A stretch of DNA of 64,000 nt, from positions 62,001 to 126,000 of the forward strand of contig NZ_FODC01000004.1 in NCBI RefSeq assembly GCF_900110275.1, written 5' to 3'. Shown piece by piece: positions 46,714 to 55,191 of this stretch. The notes beneath the pieces are model-generated. The model worked only from the letters and a program-made list of their open reading frames with translations. It ran no database searches and was not told the origin of the DNA. Made by a program: the position numbers and the translations under genes. Every line of letters starts with the position of its first letter. Position 1 is the stretch's first letter. This DNA is from Duganella sp. CF517 (lineage in GTDB: Bacteria > Pseudomonadota > Gammaproteobacteria > Burkholderiales > Burkholderiaceae_D).

Positions 46714-47655
46714 ATGCTCGATATCCTCGCCATCACCAGTCCGATTTACATCATCGTCCTCGCGGGCTACCTCGCCACCCGCTTCGGCGTGTTCGAGCGG
46801 GCCGACATGCGGGTGTTCGGCAAGTTCGTGCTCAACTTCGCGCTGCCGGCGCTGATCTTCAACGCGCTGGCGACGCGCCATATCCGCGAGGTGCTGCACC
46901 CGGCCTACCTGCTGGCCTACCTGGGCGGCTCCCTGATGATCATGATGATCGCGTATGTGGGCGGCCGGTCGGCCGGCTTGAACAACATGCGCAGCACTTT
47001 CCTGGCGATGGGCGTGTCGTGCTCCAACAGCAGCTTCATGGGCTTTCCGATCCTGTTGCTGATGGTGGCGCCGGTGGCCGGCGTGGCGCTGGCGCTGAAC
47101 GTGATGGTGGAGAATCTGGTGATGCTGCCGCTGTTGCTGGCGATGGCGGAAAGCGCCCGCGGCGCCGGCGGGTCGTGGCAGCAGGTGGTCGGGCAGTCGC
47201 TGACGCGCCTGGCGCGCAATCCGCTGGTGCTGGCCGTCACGGCCGGCCTGGTCGTCAGCCTGGCCGAAGTGTCGCTGCCGCAGCCGGTGCTGCGCAGTGT
47301 GACCTTGTTCTCGCAGGCCAGCGGCGGCGTGTCGCTGTTCGCCATCGGCGGCACGCTGGTGGGCTTGCCGTTGACGACCGGCTGGCAGCGCGTGCTGCCC
47401 ATTGTCGTGGGCAAGCTGGTGGGGCATCCGTTGGCGGTGCTGGTGATTATTTCGCTGTTGCCGCTGGTCGGCATCGCGCCGATGGAGCCGCAGCTGCGCG
47501 CGGCGGCGCTGCTGATGGCGGCGATGCCGATGCTGAGCATCTATCCGATCCTGGCGCAGGCGTACGGCGAGGCCGACCGCAGCGCGACGACCTTGTTGAT
47601 TTGCATGGTGGCGTCGTTCTTCACGCTGAGCGCGTGGATGTGGTTGGTGCGGTAG
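46714..47655 (+). CDS. AEC family transporter
   Basis: A 313-residue permease with about ten helices in two five-helix halves. It matches the auxin efflux carrier (AEC) family: ITSPIYIIVLAGYLATRFGVF, LNFALPALIFNAL in half one, and LPLVGIAPM plus AAALLMAAMPMLSIYPILAQAYG in half two. Bacterial members move malonate or other dicarboxylates. The ATG at 46714 begins the first helix; upstream ATGs would add an unhelical lead. Convergent with the cytochrome c gene. Confidence 0.9.
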   Translation: MLDILAITSPIYIIVLAGYLATRFGVFERADMRVFGKFVLNFALPALIFNALATRHIREVLHPAYLLAYLGGSLMIMMIAYVGGRSAGLNNMRSTFLAMGVSCSNSSFMGFPILLLMVAPVAGVALALNVMVENLVMLPLLLAMAESARGAGGSWQQVVGQSLTRLARNPLVLAVTAGLVVSLAEVSLPQPVLRSVTLFSQASGGVSLFAIGGTLVGLPLTTGWQRVLPIVVGKLVGHPLAVLVIISLLPLVGIAPMEPQLRAAALLMAAMPMLSIYPILAQAYGEADRSATTLLICMVASFFTLSAWMWLVR

Positions 47656-47681
47656 ACAGCACCAACCACGGCGCGCCGGCG

Positions 47682-48986
47682 TTACTTCGCCTCTAACTTG
47701 GCGCGCACTTTCGCGACATCCTTTTCCGACACCGCGCCCGCCGTGTTGCCCCAACCCTGGCGCACGAAGGTCGCCAGCGCGGCCGCCTCGCTGTCGCTGA
47801 GCCGCTTGCCGAAGCCCGGCATCACCAGCACCGACGGCGCCTTGTCCGTCGACGGCGTACGGGCGCCCGCCAGCATCACATGCAGCAGCGCGGTCGGATT
47901 CTCGGCGTTGACCACGGTGGCGCCGTCCAGCTCGGGGAACACCCGGCTCGCCCCCTTGCCGGTGACGAAGTGGCAGGCCGAGCAATTATCCAGATACAGC
48001 CGCTCGCCCAGCGTCAGGTTGACGGCCGCCGACAATTTCTTGACGGTGGCGTCGCGCCCCTGCGGCTTGACGGCGGCGCCGGACGCCGGTGCCGGCGGCA
48101 GCGCCTTCAGATACGCGGCGATGTCGTTGAGGTCGGCGACGGTCATCTGCGAGGTGCTGTGCTGGACCACGGCCGTCATCTCGCCGGCCACCGCCGAATT
48201 CTTGTTGCGTCCGGTTTGCAGGTAGTCGACGATGGCGGCCTGGTCCCAGCGCGGCAGCGCGCGCAGCGACGGCACCGGCCAGCCATTGAGCTCGCCGCCG
48301 GCGAGGAATTTGGCCTCGCCGCTGTTGCTGGCCTTTTCGTTGAGCGCGAAGCCGCGCGGCGTGTGGCACGTGCTGCAGTGGGCCAGACCTTCGACCAGAT
48401 AGGCGCCGTTGCGCACCTGCGGGCTCCAGCCCGGCTGCGGTTTGAACGGTTTGCCGTCGGCGAAGAAGAAATTCCAGAACGCCATGCCCCAGCGCTGGTT
48501 GAACGGGAAGCCCATCTTCGATTCCGGCGGCGCGTAGGGCGACGCTTTGACGCCGCTTTGGAAATAGGCGTACAGCGCCGCGATGTCCTGGTCGCTGACC
48601 TTGGCGTAACTGGTGTACGGCATGGCCGGATACAGATGGGTGCCGTCGGCGCGCACGCCCTTGCGCACGGCGTCGGCGAACTGCTGCTCCGTGTAGCTGC
48701 CGATGCCATGTACCTTGTCGGGCGTGATGTTGGTCGAGTAGATGATGCCGTGGCCGCTGTCGATGGGCAGGCCGCCGGCGAAGGCGGGCTTGCCCGGCGC
48801 GCTGTGGCAGGCGATGCAGTCGCCGACCTTGGCCAGGTAGGCGCCGCGTTGCGCCAGCGTCTGGCCTGGCGCGGCTGCGGCCGTGGCCGCGGTCGTAGCG
48901 GCGGTCGCGGCCGAGGCCACGCCGGCGGCGCCGATGGCGGCCGCTGTCAGGAAATGGGTGAGTGTTTTCATCGTGCGCTTGCTCAT
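47682..48986 (-). CDS. Tri-heme cytochrome c subunit of a GMC dehydrogenase
   Basis: A 434-residue exported cytochrome with three c-type heme sites: CIACH (57-61), CSTCH (204-208) and CSACH (335-339). A signal peptide spans about residues 1-27 followed by an Ala/Thr-rich stretch. Three-heme architecture and length match the cytochrome subunit of gluconate 2-dehydrogenase / alcohol dehydrogenase complexes, which passes electrons from the flavin subunit to the quinone pool. ATGA overlap with the FAD subunit gene shows coupling. Last gene of a three-gene operon. Confidence 0.94.
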   Translation of the reverse strand: MSKRTMKTLTHFLTAAAIGAAGVASAATAATTAATAAAAPGQTLAQRGAYLAKVGDCIACHSAPGKPAFAGGLPIDSGHGIIYSTNITPDKVHGIGSYTEQQFADAVRKGVRADGTHLYPAMPYTSYAKVSDQDIAALYAYFQSGVKASPYAPPESKMGFPFNQRWGMAFWNFFFADGKPFKPQPGWSPQVRNGAYLVEGLAHCSTCHTPRGFALNEKASNSGEAKFLAGGELNGWPVPSLRALPRWDQAAIVDYLQTGRNKNSAVAGEMTAVVQHSTSQMTVADLNDIAAYLKALPPAPASGAAVKPQGRDATVKKLSAAVNLTLGERLYLDNCSACHFVTGKGASRVFPELDGATVVNAENPTALLHVMLAGARTPSTDKAPSVLVMPGFGKRLSDSEAAALATFVRQGWGNTAGAVSEKDVAKVRAKLEAK

Positions 48987-50752
48987 GCCTGCACCAGCGG
49001 GCCAGGGTTTTTCAGGTACTGTTGTGTGATCGCCTCGGCGGCGAACAAGGTGATGGCGCCGATCAATGCGGTCGGATTGGCCTGGAAGTTCTGCGGGAAC
49101 GCGTTGCCGCCCGGGACGAAGACGTTGTGCACGTCCCACGATTGCGTGTAGCGGTTGAGCGCCGAATCGCGCGGCGAGGTGCCCATGATGGCGCCGCCGA
49201 CGTTGTGGGTCGAGACGTACTTGGTGATGTCCCAGTGCGAATCGAGGCCGAGGAAATTTTCCGACATGGCGTCCGGCTTCAGTTCCTTGGCGATGTCGAG
49301 CACGATGCCGCGCAGGTGGCGTTGCAGCTTGAGCTCGTTCTGGCGCCAGTCGAATGTCATGCGCAGCAGCGGCTGGCCCCACGGGTCCTTGTAGTTCGGG
49401 TCCAGGTCCAGATAGTGGCCGCGATAGGACATGCAGCTGGTCGAGATGCTGACCTTCATCGAGCGCCCGTACCAGTCGACCATGCCGTCCTTCCAGCCCT
49501 TGCCCCAGGCCGGCGTGCCCGGCGGCAGCGCGGTGCCGATCGGCGCGCCGGTCGCCTGCGAGCTGTGGATCTTGGCGCCGCCGATGAAGCCCAGGCCCGG
49601 CCCGTCGAAGTTGCCCGGCGAGATATCGTTGAACATTTCACCGGTGGCGCCGGCGGTGGCGAACGGGTTGAAGTGCTTGTCCTTGAAGAACAGGGTGGCG
49701 TCGCCGTTGCTGAGGAAAGCGTAGTTGCGGCCGATCACGCCCTGTTCGGTGACCGGGTTGTACGGCTCGCCGATGCCGGACAACAGCATCAGGCGCACGT
49801 TGGCGAACTGGAAGCTGCTGAGGATGACGATCTTGGCCGGCTGGAACACCTCGCGCTGCTGCTCGTCGATGTAGGTGACGCCCTTGGCGGTCTTCTTGTC
49901 GGCGTGCAGGTCGACGCGGATGACGTTGGCGCCGGTCTTGTAGTCGAAGTTGGGCATGCGCTTGACCACGTCGAGGATGGTGGTCTGCGGCGTCGCCTTC
50001 GAATAGTTCAGGCACGGATACTTGCTGCAAAAACCGCAGTAGTTGCATGGCGCCAGCTGGGCGCCGTACGGATTGGTCCACGCCTGCGTGACGTTGGCCG
50101 ACGGATTCGGAAACGGATGGTAGCCCATCTTTTTGACGGTGGCCGCGAACAGCGAGCTGTTGAGCGTGTCGTGCAGCGCCGGCAGCGGGTAGGGGTTCGA
50201 GCGCTTGCCTTCGAACGGATCGCCGCCGGGCTGGATCTGCCCGTTCAGGTTGCCGGTGGTGCCGGACAGGCCGCAAATCTTGTCGAACTTGTCCATGTGC
50301 GGCTCGATCTCTTCCCACGTAAACGGGAAATCCTTGATGCGCATGTCCGGATCGAGAACGCCGCGCTTGTAGGCCTGGTCGGCGTAGGTCTTGAGCTTGA
50401 TGTCGGTTTCGGTCGGGCGGATCAGCACCCCGGTCCAGTGCAGGCCGGAGCCGCCGACGCCGTTGCCGGGCACGAACGCGCCCCACTTGCGCGTCGGCAG
50501 CGCCGTCTCGCCGGTGTTGTAGCGCACGGTCAGGGCCGCTTCGCGCGGCGTGACGAAGACCTTGTTGCGGATCGCGTAGGCGTACTGGTCGGCCGGTTTC
50601 GGGTAGGCGAAGTCTTCCGGCGGGCGGTCGGGGCCGCGCTCGAGCGCGCGCACCTTCAAGCCGGCGTTGGCCAGTTCGATGGACATGATGGAGCCGGCCC
50701 AGCCGAGGCCGACGATGACGACGTCGACTTCGTCGTTGGTAATGTTAGGCAT
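48983..50752 (-). CDS. FAD-dependent GMC dehydrogenase large subunit
   Basis: A 589-residue flavoprotein of the gluconate/sorbitol/glucose dehydrogenase large-subunit type. The FAD motif VVIVGLGWAGSIMSIEL is at about residues 11-27; GNGVGGSGLHWTG follows. A Cys cluster CNYCGFCSKYPC resembles the 3Fe-4S site of bacterial FAD glucose dehydrogenases. The C-terminal active site has His in STHNVGGAIMG and Asn in QANPTALIGA. It lacks a leader and is presumably exported with the Tat-leader small subunit upstream. Electrons should pass to the tri-heme cytochrome encoded next. Sugar or sugar-acid substrate not resolved. Confidence 0.94.
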   Translation of the reverse strand: MPNITNDEVDVVIVGLGWAGSIMSIELANAGLKVRALERGPDRPPEDFAYPKPADQYAYAIRNKVFVTPREAALTVRYNTGETALPTRKWGAFVPGNGVGGSGLHWTGVLIRPTETDIKLKTYADQAYKRGVLDPDMRIKDFPFTWEEIEPHMDKFDKICGLSGTTGNLNGQIQPGGDPFEGKRSNPYPLPALHDTLNSSLFAATVKKMGYHPFPNPSANVTQAWTNPYGAQLAPCNYCGFCSKYPCLNYSKATPQTTILDVVKRMPNFDYKTGANVIRVDLHADKKTAKGVTYIDEQQREVFQPAKIVILSSFQFANVRLMLLSGIGEPYNPVTEQGVIGRNYAFLSNGDATLFFKDKHFNPFATAGATGEMFNDISPGNFDGPGLGFIGGAKIHSSQATGAPIGTALPPGTPAWGKGWKDGMVDWYGRSMKVSISTSCMSYRGHYLDLDPNYKDPWGQPLLRMTFDWRQNELKLQRHLRGIVLDIAKELKPDAMSENFLGLDSHWDITKYVSTHNVGGAIMGTSPRDSALNRYTQSWDVHNVFVPGGNAFPQNFQANPTALIGAITLFAAEAITQQYLKNPGPLVQA

Positions 50753-50784
50753 AAGTTATTTGCAGAAGAGATAGGAGGGGATGC

Positions 50785-51498
50785 TTACGCGCGCTTGCCG
50801 CTCAGGCTCACCGGCCCGAGCGGATATTTGACGTCGTGCACATCGACCCATTCGGTGTAGGCGGCACGCGCGCCGGGGAAGCTGATGGCGACCCAGGCCT
50901 TCATGTCCTTGTTGCCGCCGTACATGGGATCGGCCAGGTAGCCGTTCTTGGTGTCGTCGAGCATCTGGCCGAAGAATTGCGAGGCCTTCAGCGACGGCTC
51001 GCCGAGGTCGGCGAAGCTGATGGTGTTCTTCTGCAGCCCGGTGAGCACGGCGTCGCGGTCGGCGGGCGCCAGTTGCTCGAACGGCTTGTGGTGCGTTTGC
51101 TGGCTGTATTGCTGGGCGAGCTTGATGCCGAGGCGGTACATCTGCTGCGGCGTGTGGTTGTGCTGGAAGCCCAGCGTGGGGGCGGCGTCGTCCTTGTGCG
51201 GACCGTCCATGTACACTTCGCCGCCGATGCCGGCGTGCAGCTGCTGGTCGATGAAGACCGGCACGTTGGTCTCGAGCGCGCCCGGACCCTTGCCGTCGGC
51301 GGGGATCAGGCGGTCGCAGGCGGCCATGACGAAGCGCCATTCGTCGGCGGTGAAGAACACCGGTAGGTACTGTTGCAACTCGATTTCCTCGAGGCCGGCG
51401 GCGCGCGCGCGGTAGACGGGGATGGAGGCGAGGGGGACGGCGGCGGCGCCGGCCAGCAGCAGCGTGCGGCGCGACAGGTTGATTTTTGTGGTGGGCAT
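50785..51498 (-). CDS. Gluconate 2-dehydrogenase subunit 3 family protein
   Basis: A 237-residue small subunit with a twin-arginine leader (LSRRTLLLAGAAAVPLAS). The mature domain has FFTADEWRFVMAACDRLIPADG and the long helical C-terminus of the subunit 3 family. It is needed for maturation and Tat export of the flavoprotein encoded 32 nt downstream. First gene of the dehydrogenase operon; the upstream region is AT-rich (51499-51600) and should contain its promoter. Confidence 0.93.
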   Translation of the reverse strand: MPTTKINLSRRTLLLAGAAAVPLASIPVYRARAAGLEEIELQQYLPVFFTADEWRFVMAACDRLIPADGKGPGALETNVPVFIDQQLHAGIGGEVYMDGPHKDDAAPTLGFQHNHTPQQMYRLGIKLAQQYSQQTHHKPFEQLAPADRDAVLTGLQKNTISFADLGEPSLKASQFFGQMLDDTKNGYLADPMYGGNKDMKAWVAISFPGARAAYTEWVDVHDVKYPLGPVSLSGKRA

Positions 51499-51688
51499 GG
51501 TTGGCTATCGGGGGATGGCTGGGATGAATACTTCACTAATGTACTACATTTTTGAATATTTCACATATGTAATTAGACGGAGGCTGTGCCTGTCCTCTTG
51601 GGTGGGAGGGGATGCTCCAGGGAAAAGTGCGCGCGTCGAGCGGCCGAAGCCGCTACCCTAGCGGCAAACCCTTCGTCAGGAGTCTGCT

Positions 51689-52825
51689 TTGGATATACGT
51701 CAATTCGGCATGCCGATCGCCGGCATCGGCCCGGAAAACTGGATCGTCGCGGCCATCGCCTGCGTGGTCACCTTCGCCGCCATCCACGGCGCGCTGATGC
51801 TGCTGCGCCGTCGCATGGCCAGGCTGGTCGACTCCGGCCAGGCGGACAAGCCGGCCGCCGAACTGCTCGGCGCCACCCTGGCGCGCACCAGCAACCTCGC
51901 CGTGGTGCTGATTTCGGTGCTGGTGGGCCTGTCGTTGCTGGACTTGCCGCCGCCGTGGCACCAGCGCGTGCAAATCCTCTGGTTCATCGTGCTCGGCCTG
52001 CAGGTGACCTTGTACATCGACCGCGCCGTCAGCATCGGCACGCGGCGCTACTTCCGCCAGCATTCGGCCGACGAGTCGGCGCCGGACACGGTGGCCAACA
52101 CCCTGATCGGCTGGGCCGTCAAGACGGTGCTGTGGGCGATCTTCGCGCTGGCCGTGCTGTCCAACCTGGGCATCAACATCACCACCTTCGTCGCCAGTTT
52201 GGGCATCGGCGGTATCGCCGTGGCGCTGGCGGCGCAGAACATCCTCGGCGACCTGTTCGCGTCGCTGGCGATCGCCATCGACAAGCCGTTCGAGGTGGGC
52301 GACGCGATCGCCGTGGCCGGCGTGTCCGGCTCGGTCGAGCATGTCGGACTGAAAACCACGCGCATCCGCGCCGACAGCGGCGAGCAGATCGTCATCTCCA
52401 ACGCCGACCTGCTCAAAAACGTCGTGCGCAATTACAAGCGCATGTCGACCCGCCGCGTGCAGCTGTCGTTCCGCATCAACCCGGCCACGCCGGCGGCGCT
52501 GGCCGCCGTGATTCCGGCCGCCATCCGCGAGATCGTCGAGGCGCAGGACGAGGTGCGCTTCGACCGCGTCCACCTGAAGGGATTGAGTCCGGAGGCGATC
52601 GAGTTCGAGCTGGTGTTCTTCATGCTGACGTCCGCCTACGGCACCTTCATGGATACGCAGCAGGCGGTGCTGTTGGCGGTGATGGAGAAGTTCGACCAGT
52701 TGGGCGTCGATACCGGCACCCCGGCGCACCATGTGATGCTCGAGCGCCAGCCGCGCGCCGTGGACGACGCGCCGCCGCGCAACGAGCTGGCCGAGTTCAA
52801 GGGACGCACGCACGGCAGCCGCTAG
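51689..52825 (+). CDS. Mechanosensitive ion channel family protein (MscS)
   Basis: A 378-residue MscS-type channel from a TTG start (CAGGAG six bases upstream). Three or four helices span about residues 15-160, with the pore helix signature LGIGGIAVALAAQNILGDLF and the following beta domain IDKPFEVGDAIAVAGVSGSVE; the C-terminal cytoplasmic vestibule follows (about 200-360). Slightly larger than E. coli MscS (286) because of an extra N-terminal helix. Opens under hypo-osmotic membrane tension. Confidence 0.93.
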   Translation: MDIRQFGMPIAGIGPENWIVAAIACVVTFAAIHGALMLLRRRMARLVDSGQADKPAAELLGATLARTSNLAVVLISVLVGLSLLDLPPPWHQRVQILWFIVLGLQVTLYIDRAVSIGTRRYFRQHSADESAPDTVANTLIGWAVKTVLWAIFALAVLSNLGINITTFVASLGIGGIAVALAAQNILGDLFASLAIAIDKPFEVGDAIAVAGVSGSVEHVGLKTTRIRADSGEQIVISNADLLKNVVRNYKRMSTRRVQLSFRINPATPAALAAVIPAAIREIVEAQDEVRFDRVHLKGLSPEAIEFELVFFMLTSAYGTFMDTQQAVLLAVMEKFDQLGVDTGTPAHHVMLERQPRAVDDAPPRNELAEFKGRTHGSR

Positions 52826-52848
52826 CCGGTCACGACACGCTTGCTTCG

Positions 52849-53571
52849 TCAGTCGCCGCCGCCGCCGCCGCACCCGCCGCCGCCGCACCCGCCACCACCG
52901 TCGCTTCCGCCATCGCCGCCGCCGCCACCGTCGCCATCGCCGGAACCCGAACCGCCGCCGTCACCGCCCCCCAGATCGGCGCCGCAGTAGACGGCGCCGC
53001 CGGCGCCGACGCCGCCCGCGTCGCCTTGGCGCCTGACGCCGCTGCAATCGGGGACGTAGTGGAACCCGCCGGGAATGCCGAGTTTGGTGTCCAGGGCGAA
53101 CAGCAGAGGCAGCCGGGTGGGCTTGAGCGGGTTGATGTTTTCTTCATGGCAGGCGAAGTGCCAGGCGCGGCGGATGCCTTGGTTGCCCTGATTGCGTTCG
53201 CTCAGGACGACGGCCGGCGTGTGGTGCAGCATGTGGCCGAAGGCGCGGCGGCAGAATTGCTCATACTCCCGGGTGTACAGGATGAATTCGTGCCACATAT
53301 CATCAACCACCTGCGACGGCATCGAGATGAATTTGCCGCCGCTCTTCAAATGCGCGAGGAAGAATTGGCGCAGGCCTTGCGCCACCAGTTGGCAGTCCTT
53401 CAGCGACAGTTCTGGATGGTGGGACCGCAGCGCTTCGAACAATCCGTTGGGTAGCAGGAAATCGCGGATGTGGGCTTCGCGCCGCGCACGCCGCGCGCCG
53501 ATCCGGCGCGCCCAGAGGAAGCCGGAAAAACTGGCCAGCAATACGCAGGCGATGGAAACGACAAGATTCAT
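52849..53571 (-). CDS. Membrane-anchored protein with Gly/Cys-rich C-terminus (TIGR04222-like)
   Basis: A 240-residue protein. An N-terminal hydrophobic helix (MNLVVSIACVLLASFSGFLW) is followed by a basic stretch and a globular part containing VVDDMWHEFILYTREYEQFC, a pattern shared by glycine-rich-domain (GRDP-like) proteins. After residue 175 the chain is mostly Gly and Asp, ending with repeated GGGGC units (two Cys near the end). Such TIGR04222-like tails occur in exported or surface-linked proteins. The start chosen is ATG 53571. The role is unknown; it is divergent from modA. Confidence 0.75.
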   Translation of the reverse strand: MNLVVSIACVLLASFSGFLWARRIGARRARREAHIRDFLLPNGLFEALRSHHPELSLKDCQLVAQGLRQFFLAHLKSGGKFISMPSQVVDDMWHEFILYTREYEQFCRRAFGHMLHHTPAVVLSERNQGNQGIRRAWHFACHEENINPLKPTRLPLLFALDTKLGIPGGFHYVPDCSGVRRQGDAGGVGAGGAVYCGADLGGGDGGGSGSGDGDGGGGGDGGSDGGGGCGGGGCGGGGGD

Positions 53572-53686
53572 GGCGCCGACCCGTTGAAAGAGACGGCCTA
53601 TGATTGCATAAAAGACAAGTCCTTGCAATGCGTTCGGCGGCGCACCGGGCCGTTCCCTGCACAGCCCAAGCTGTCATCGGGCGCCT

Positions 53687-53710
53687 CGTTATATAATCAG
53701 GTATATTGCG
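53687..53710. promoter_or_regulatory. ModE operator overlapping the modA promoter
   Basis: CGTTATATA-ATCAGG-TATATTGCG fits the ModE box plan of two CGnTATAT half-sites in inverted orientation (7 of 9 positions symmetric). The -10-like TATAAT (53692-53697) lies inside it, with CTGTCA (53671-53676) as a -35 at 15 nt. Binding of molybdate-ModE would block RNA polymerase, as at E. coli modA. The regulator gene is the last gene of the operon. Confidence 0.78.
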
Positions 53711-53741
53711 GTGAATGAATAACATGATGATAAGGATATCC

Positions 53742-54491
53742 ATGCGGGCTTTGAACATGACATTGGCGGCGGTCTTGATGAGCGCTTTCGCCACGGCGTC
53801 GGCCACCGACATCACGGTCTCGGCCGCCGCCAGCCTGACCAATGCCTTCAAGGAAATCGGCGCCGCCTACGAGAAGGAACACGCGGGCGACAAGGTGCAC
53901 TTCAACTTCGCCGCCTCCGATCCGCTGGTCCAGCAGATCAGCAAGGGCGCGCCGGTCGACGTGTTCGCCTCGGCCGACCAGGAGGCGATGGACAAGGCCG
54001 AATCGCTGAAACTGCTGGCGCCCGGCACCCGCCGCGACTTCGCCACCAACAGCCTGGTGCTGATCGCGCCGGCGAACAGCAAGCTGGCGCTCAAAGGCAT
54101 CGCCGACTTGCAGCAGGCCGCCGTCACCCGCGTGACGATGGGAAATCCGGCCAGCGTGCCGGTTGGGCGCTACGCCAGGCAAGCCTTGGAGCAGGCCAAA
54201 CTGTGGGGGGCGGTCGAGCCGAAGGCCATTTTCGGCACCTCGGTGCGGCAAAGCCTCGATTACGTGGCCCGTGGCGAGGTCGACGCCGGGTTCGTCTACG
54301 CCACCGACGCGATCGTCCAGAAGGACAAGGTCCGCGTGATCGCCACCGTGCCGACCGCCACGCCGGTCAGCTATCCGATCGCCGCGATCGCCGCCGGGCC
54401 GCAACCGGCGGCCGGACGCCAGTTCGTCGATTACGTGCTGGCCCCGGCGGCGCAGGCCATCCTGGCGCGCCACGGCTTCGGCCGCCCATAG
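53742..54491 (+). CDS. modA: Molybdate ABC transporter substrate-binding protein
   Basis: A 249-residue periplasmic protein with a Sec signal peptide (residues 1-21, ATASA). The mature part opens with DITVSAAASLTNAFKEIG, the ModA hallmark whose Ser residues bind oxyanion, followed by FNFAASDPLVQQI, DVFASADQEAMDKAE and GEVDAGFVYATDA. The ATG at 53742 has AAGGAT five bases upstream and starts directly at the leader; an in-frame ATG at 53715 is less likely. First gene of modABC-modE, beneath a ModE operator. Confidence 0.95.
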   Translation: MRALNMTLAAVLMSAFATASATDITVSAAASLTNAFKEIGAAYEKEHAGDKVHFNFAASDPLVQQISKGAPVDVFASADQEAMDKAESLKLLAPGTRRDFATNSLVLIAPANSKLALKGIADLQQAAVTRVTMGNPASVPVGRYARQALEQAKLWGAVEPKAIFGTSVRQSLDYVARGEVDAGFVYATDAIVQKDKVRVIATVPTATPVSYPIAAIAAGPQPAAGRQFVDYVLAPAAQAILARHGFGRP

Positions 54492-54502
54492 GGAACGCGC
54501 GG

Positions 54503-55189
54503 TTGGATAGTTTTTTTGCCGAACCGGCCTGGATCGCGCTGCGCCTGTCGCTGAAGGTGGCGCTGTGGGCCACGCTGATCGATCTGGTGTTGGGCATCGC
54601 GCTGGGCTACCTGCTGGCGCGCAAGCGCTTTCCCGGCCGCGAACTGCTGGACGCGCTGCTGACGTTGCCGATGGTGATGCCGCCGACGGTGCTCGGCTAC
54701 TACCTGTTGGTGGTGATCGGACGCGAGGGCGTGCTGGGCGCGTGGTTGCAGCAAAGCTTCGGCATCAACCTGATCTTCACCTGGCAGGCGGCGGTGATGG
54801 CGGCGGCGGTGGTGGCGTTTCCGCTGGTGCTCAAGGGCGCGCGCGCGGCGTTCGAGGCGGTCGACGGCCAGCTGGAACAGGCCGCGCGGGTGCTGGGCGT
54901 CCCGCCGTTCGGCGTGTTTCTGCGCGTGACGTTGCCGCTGGCGTGGCGCGGCGTGCTGGGCGGCACGTTGCTGGCGTTCGCCCGCTCGATGGGCGAGTTC
55001 GGCGCGACCCTGATGGTCGCCGGCAGCATTCCCGGCAAGACGCAGACCTTGTCGATCGCCGTCTACGAAGCCGTGCAGGCGGGGCAGGACGACAGTGCGA
55101 ATTTGCTGGTCATTATCACGTCGGTGGTGTGCGTCGCGGTGCTGATCGCGGCCAACAAACTGACGCCGAATCGCAATCTCCAGGGCTGA
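54503..55189 (+). CDS. modB: Molybdate ABC transporter permease
   Basis: A 228-residue permease with five predicted helices. It follows the ModB pattern: LRLSLKVALWATLIDLVLG, GRELLDALLTLPMVMPPTVLGYYLLV, and the EAA loop EQAARVLGVPPFGVFLRVTLPLAW. The start is TTG 54503 after GGGAA; no ATG is available in frame nearby. Coupled 11 nt after modA and 2 nt before modC. It forms the homodimeric channel for molybdate. Confidence 0.94.
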   Translation: MDSFFAEPAWIALRLSLKVALWATLIDLVLGIALGYLLARKRFPGRELLDALLTLPMVMPPTVLGYYLLVVIGREGVLGAWLQQSFGINLIFTWQAAVMAAAVVAFPLVLKGARAAFEAVDGQLEQAARVLGVPPFGVFLRVTLPLAWRGVLGGTLLAFARSMGEFGATLMVAGSIPGKTQTLSIAVYEAVQAGQDDSANLLVIITSVVCVAVLIAANKLTPNRNLQG

Positions 55190-55191
55190 CC

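Noticed and set aside
53715..53741. Earlier ATG for modA at 53715
   Set aside because: It lacks a ribosome site and lies four bases from the operator; ATG 53742 has AAGGAT and starts the signal peptide.
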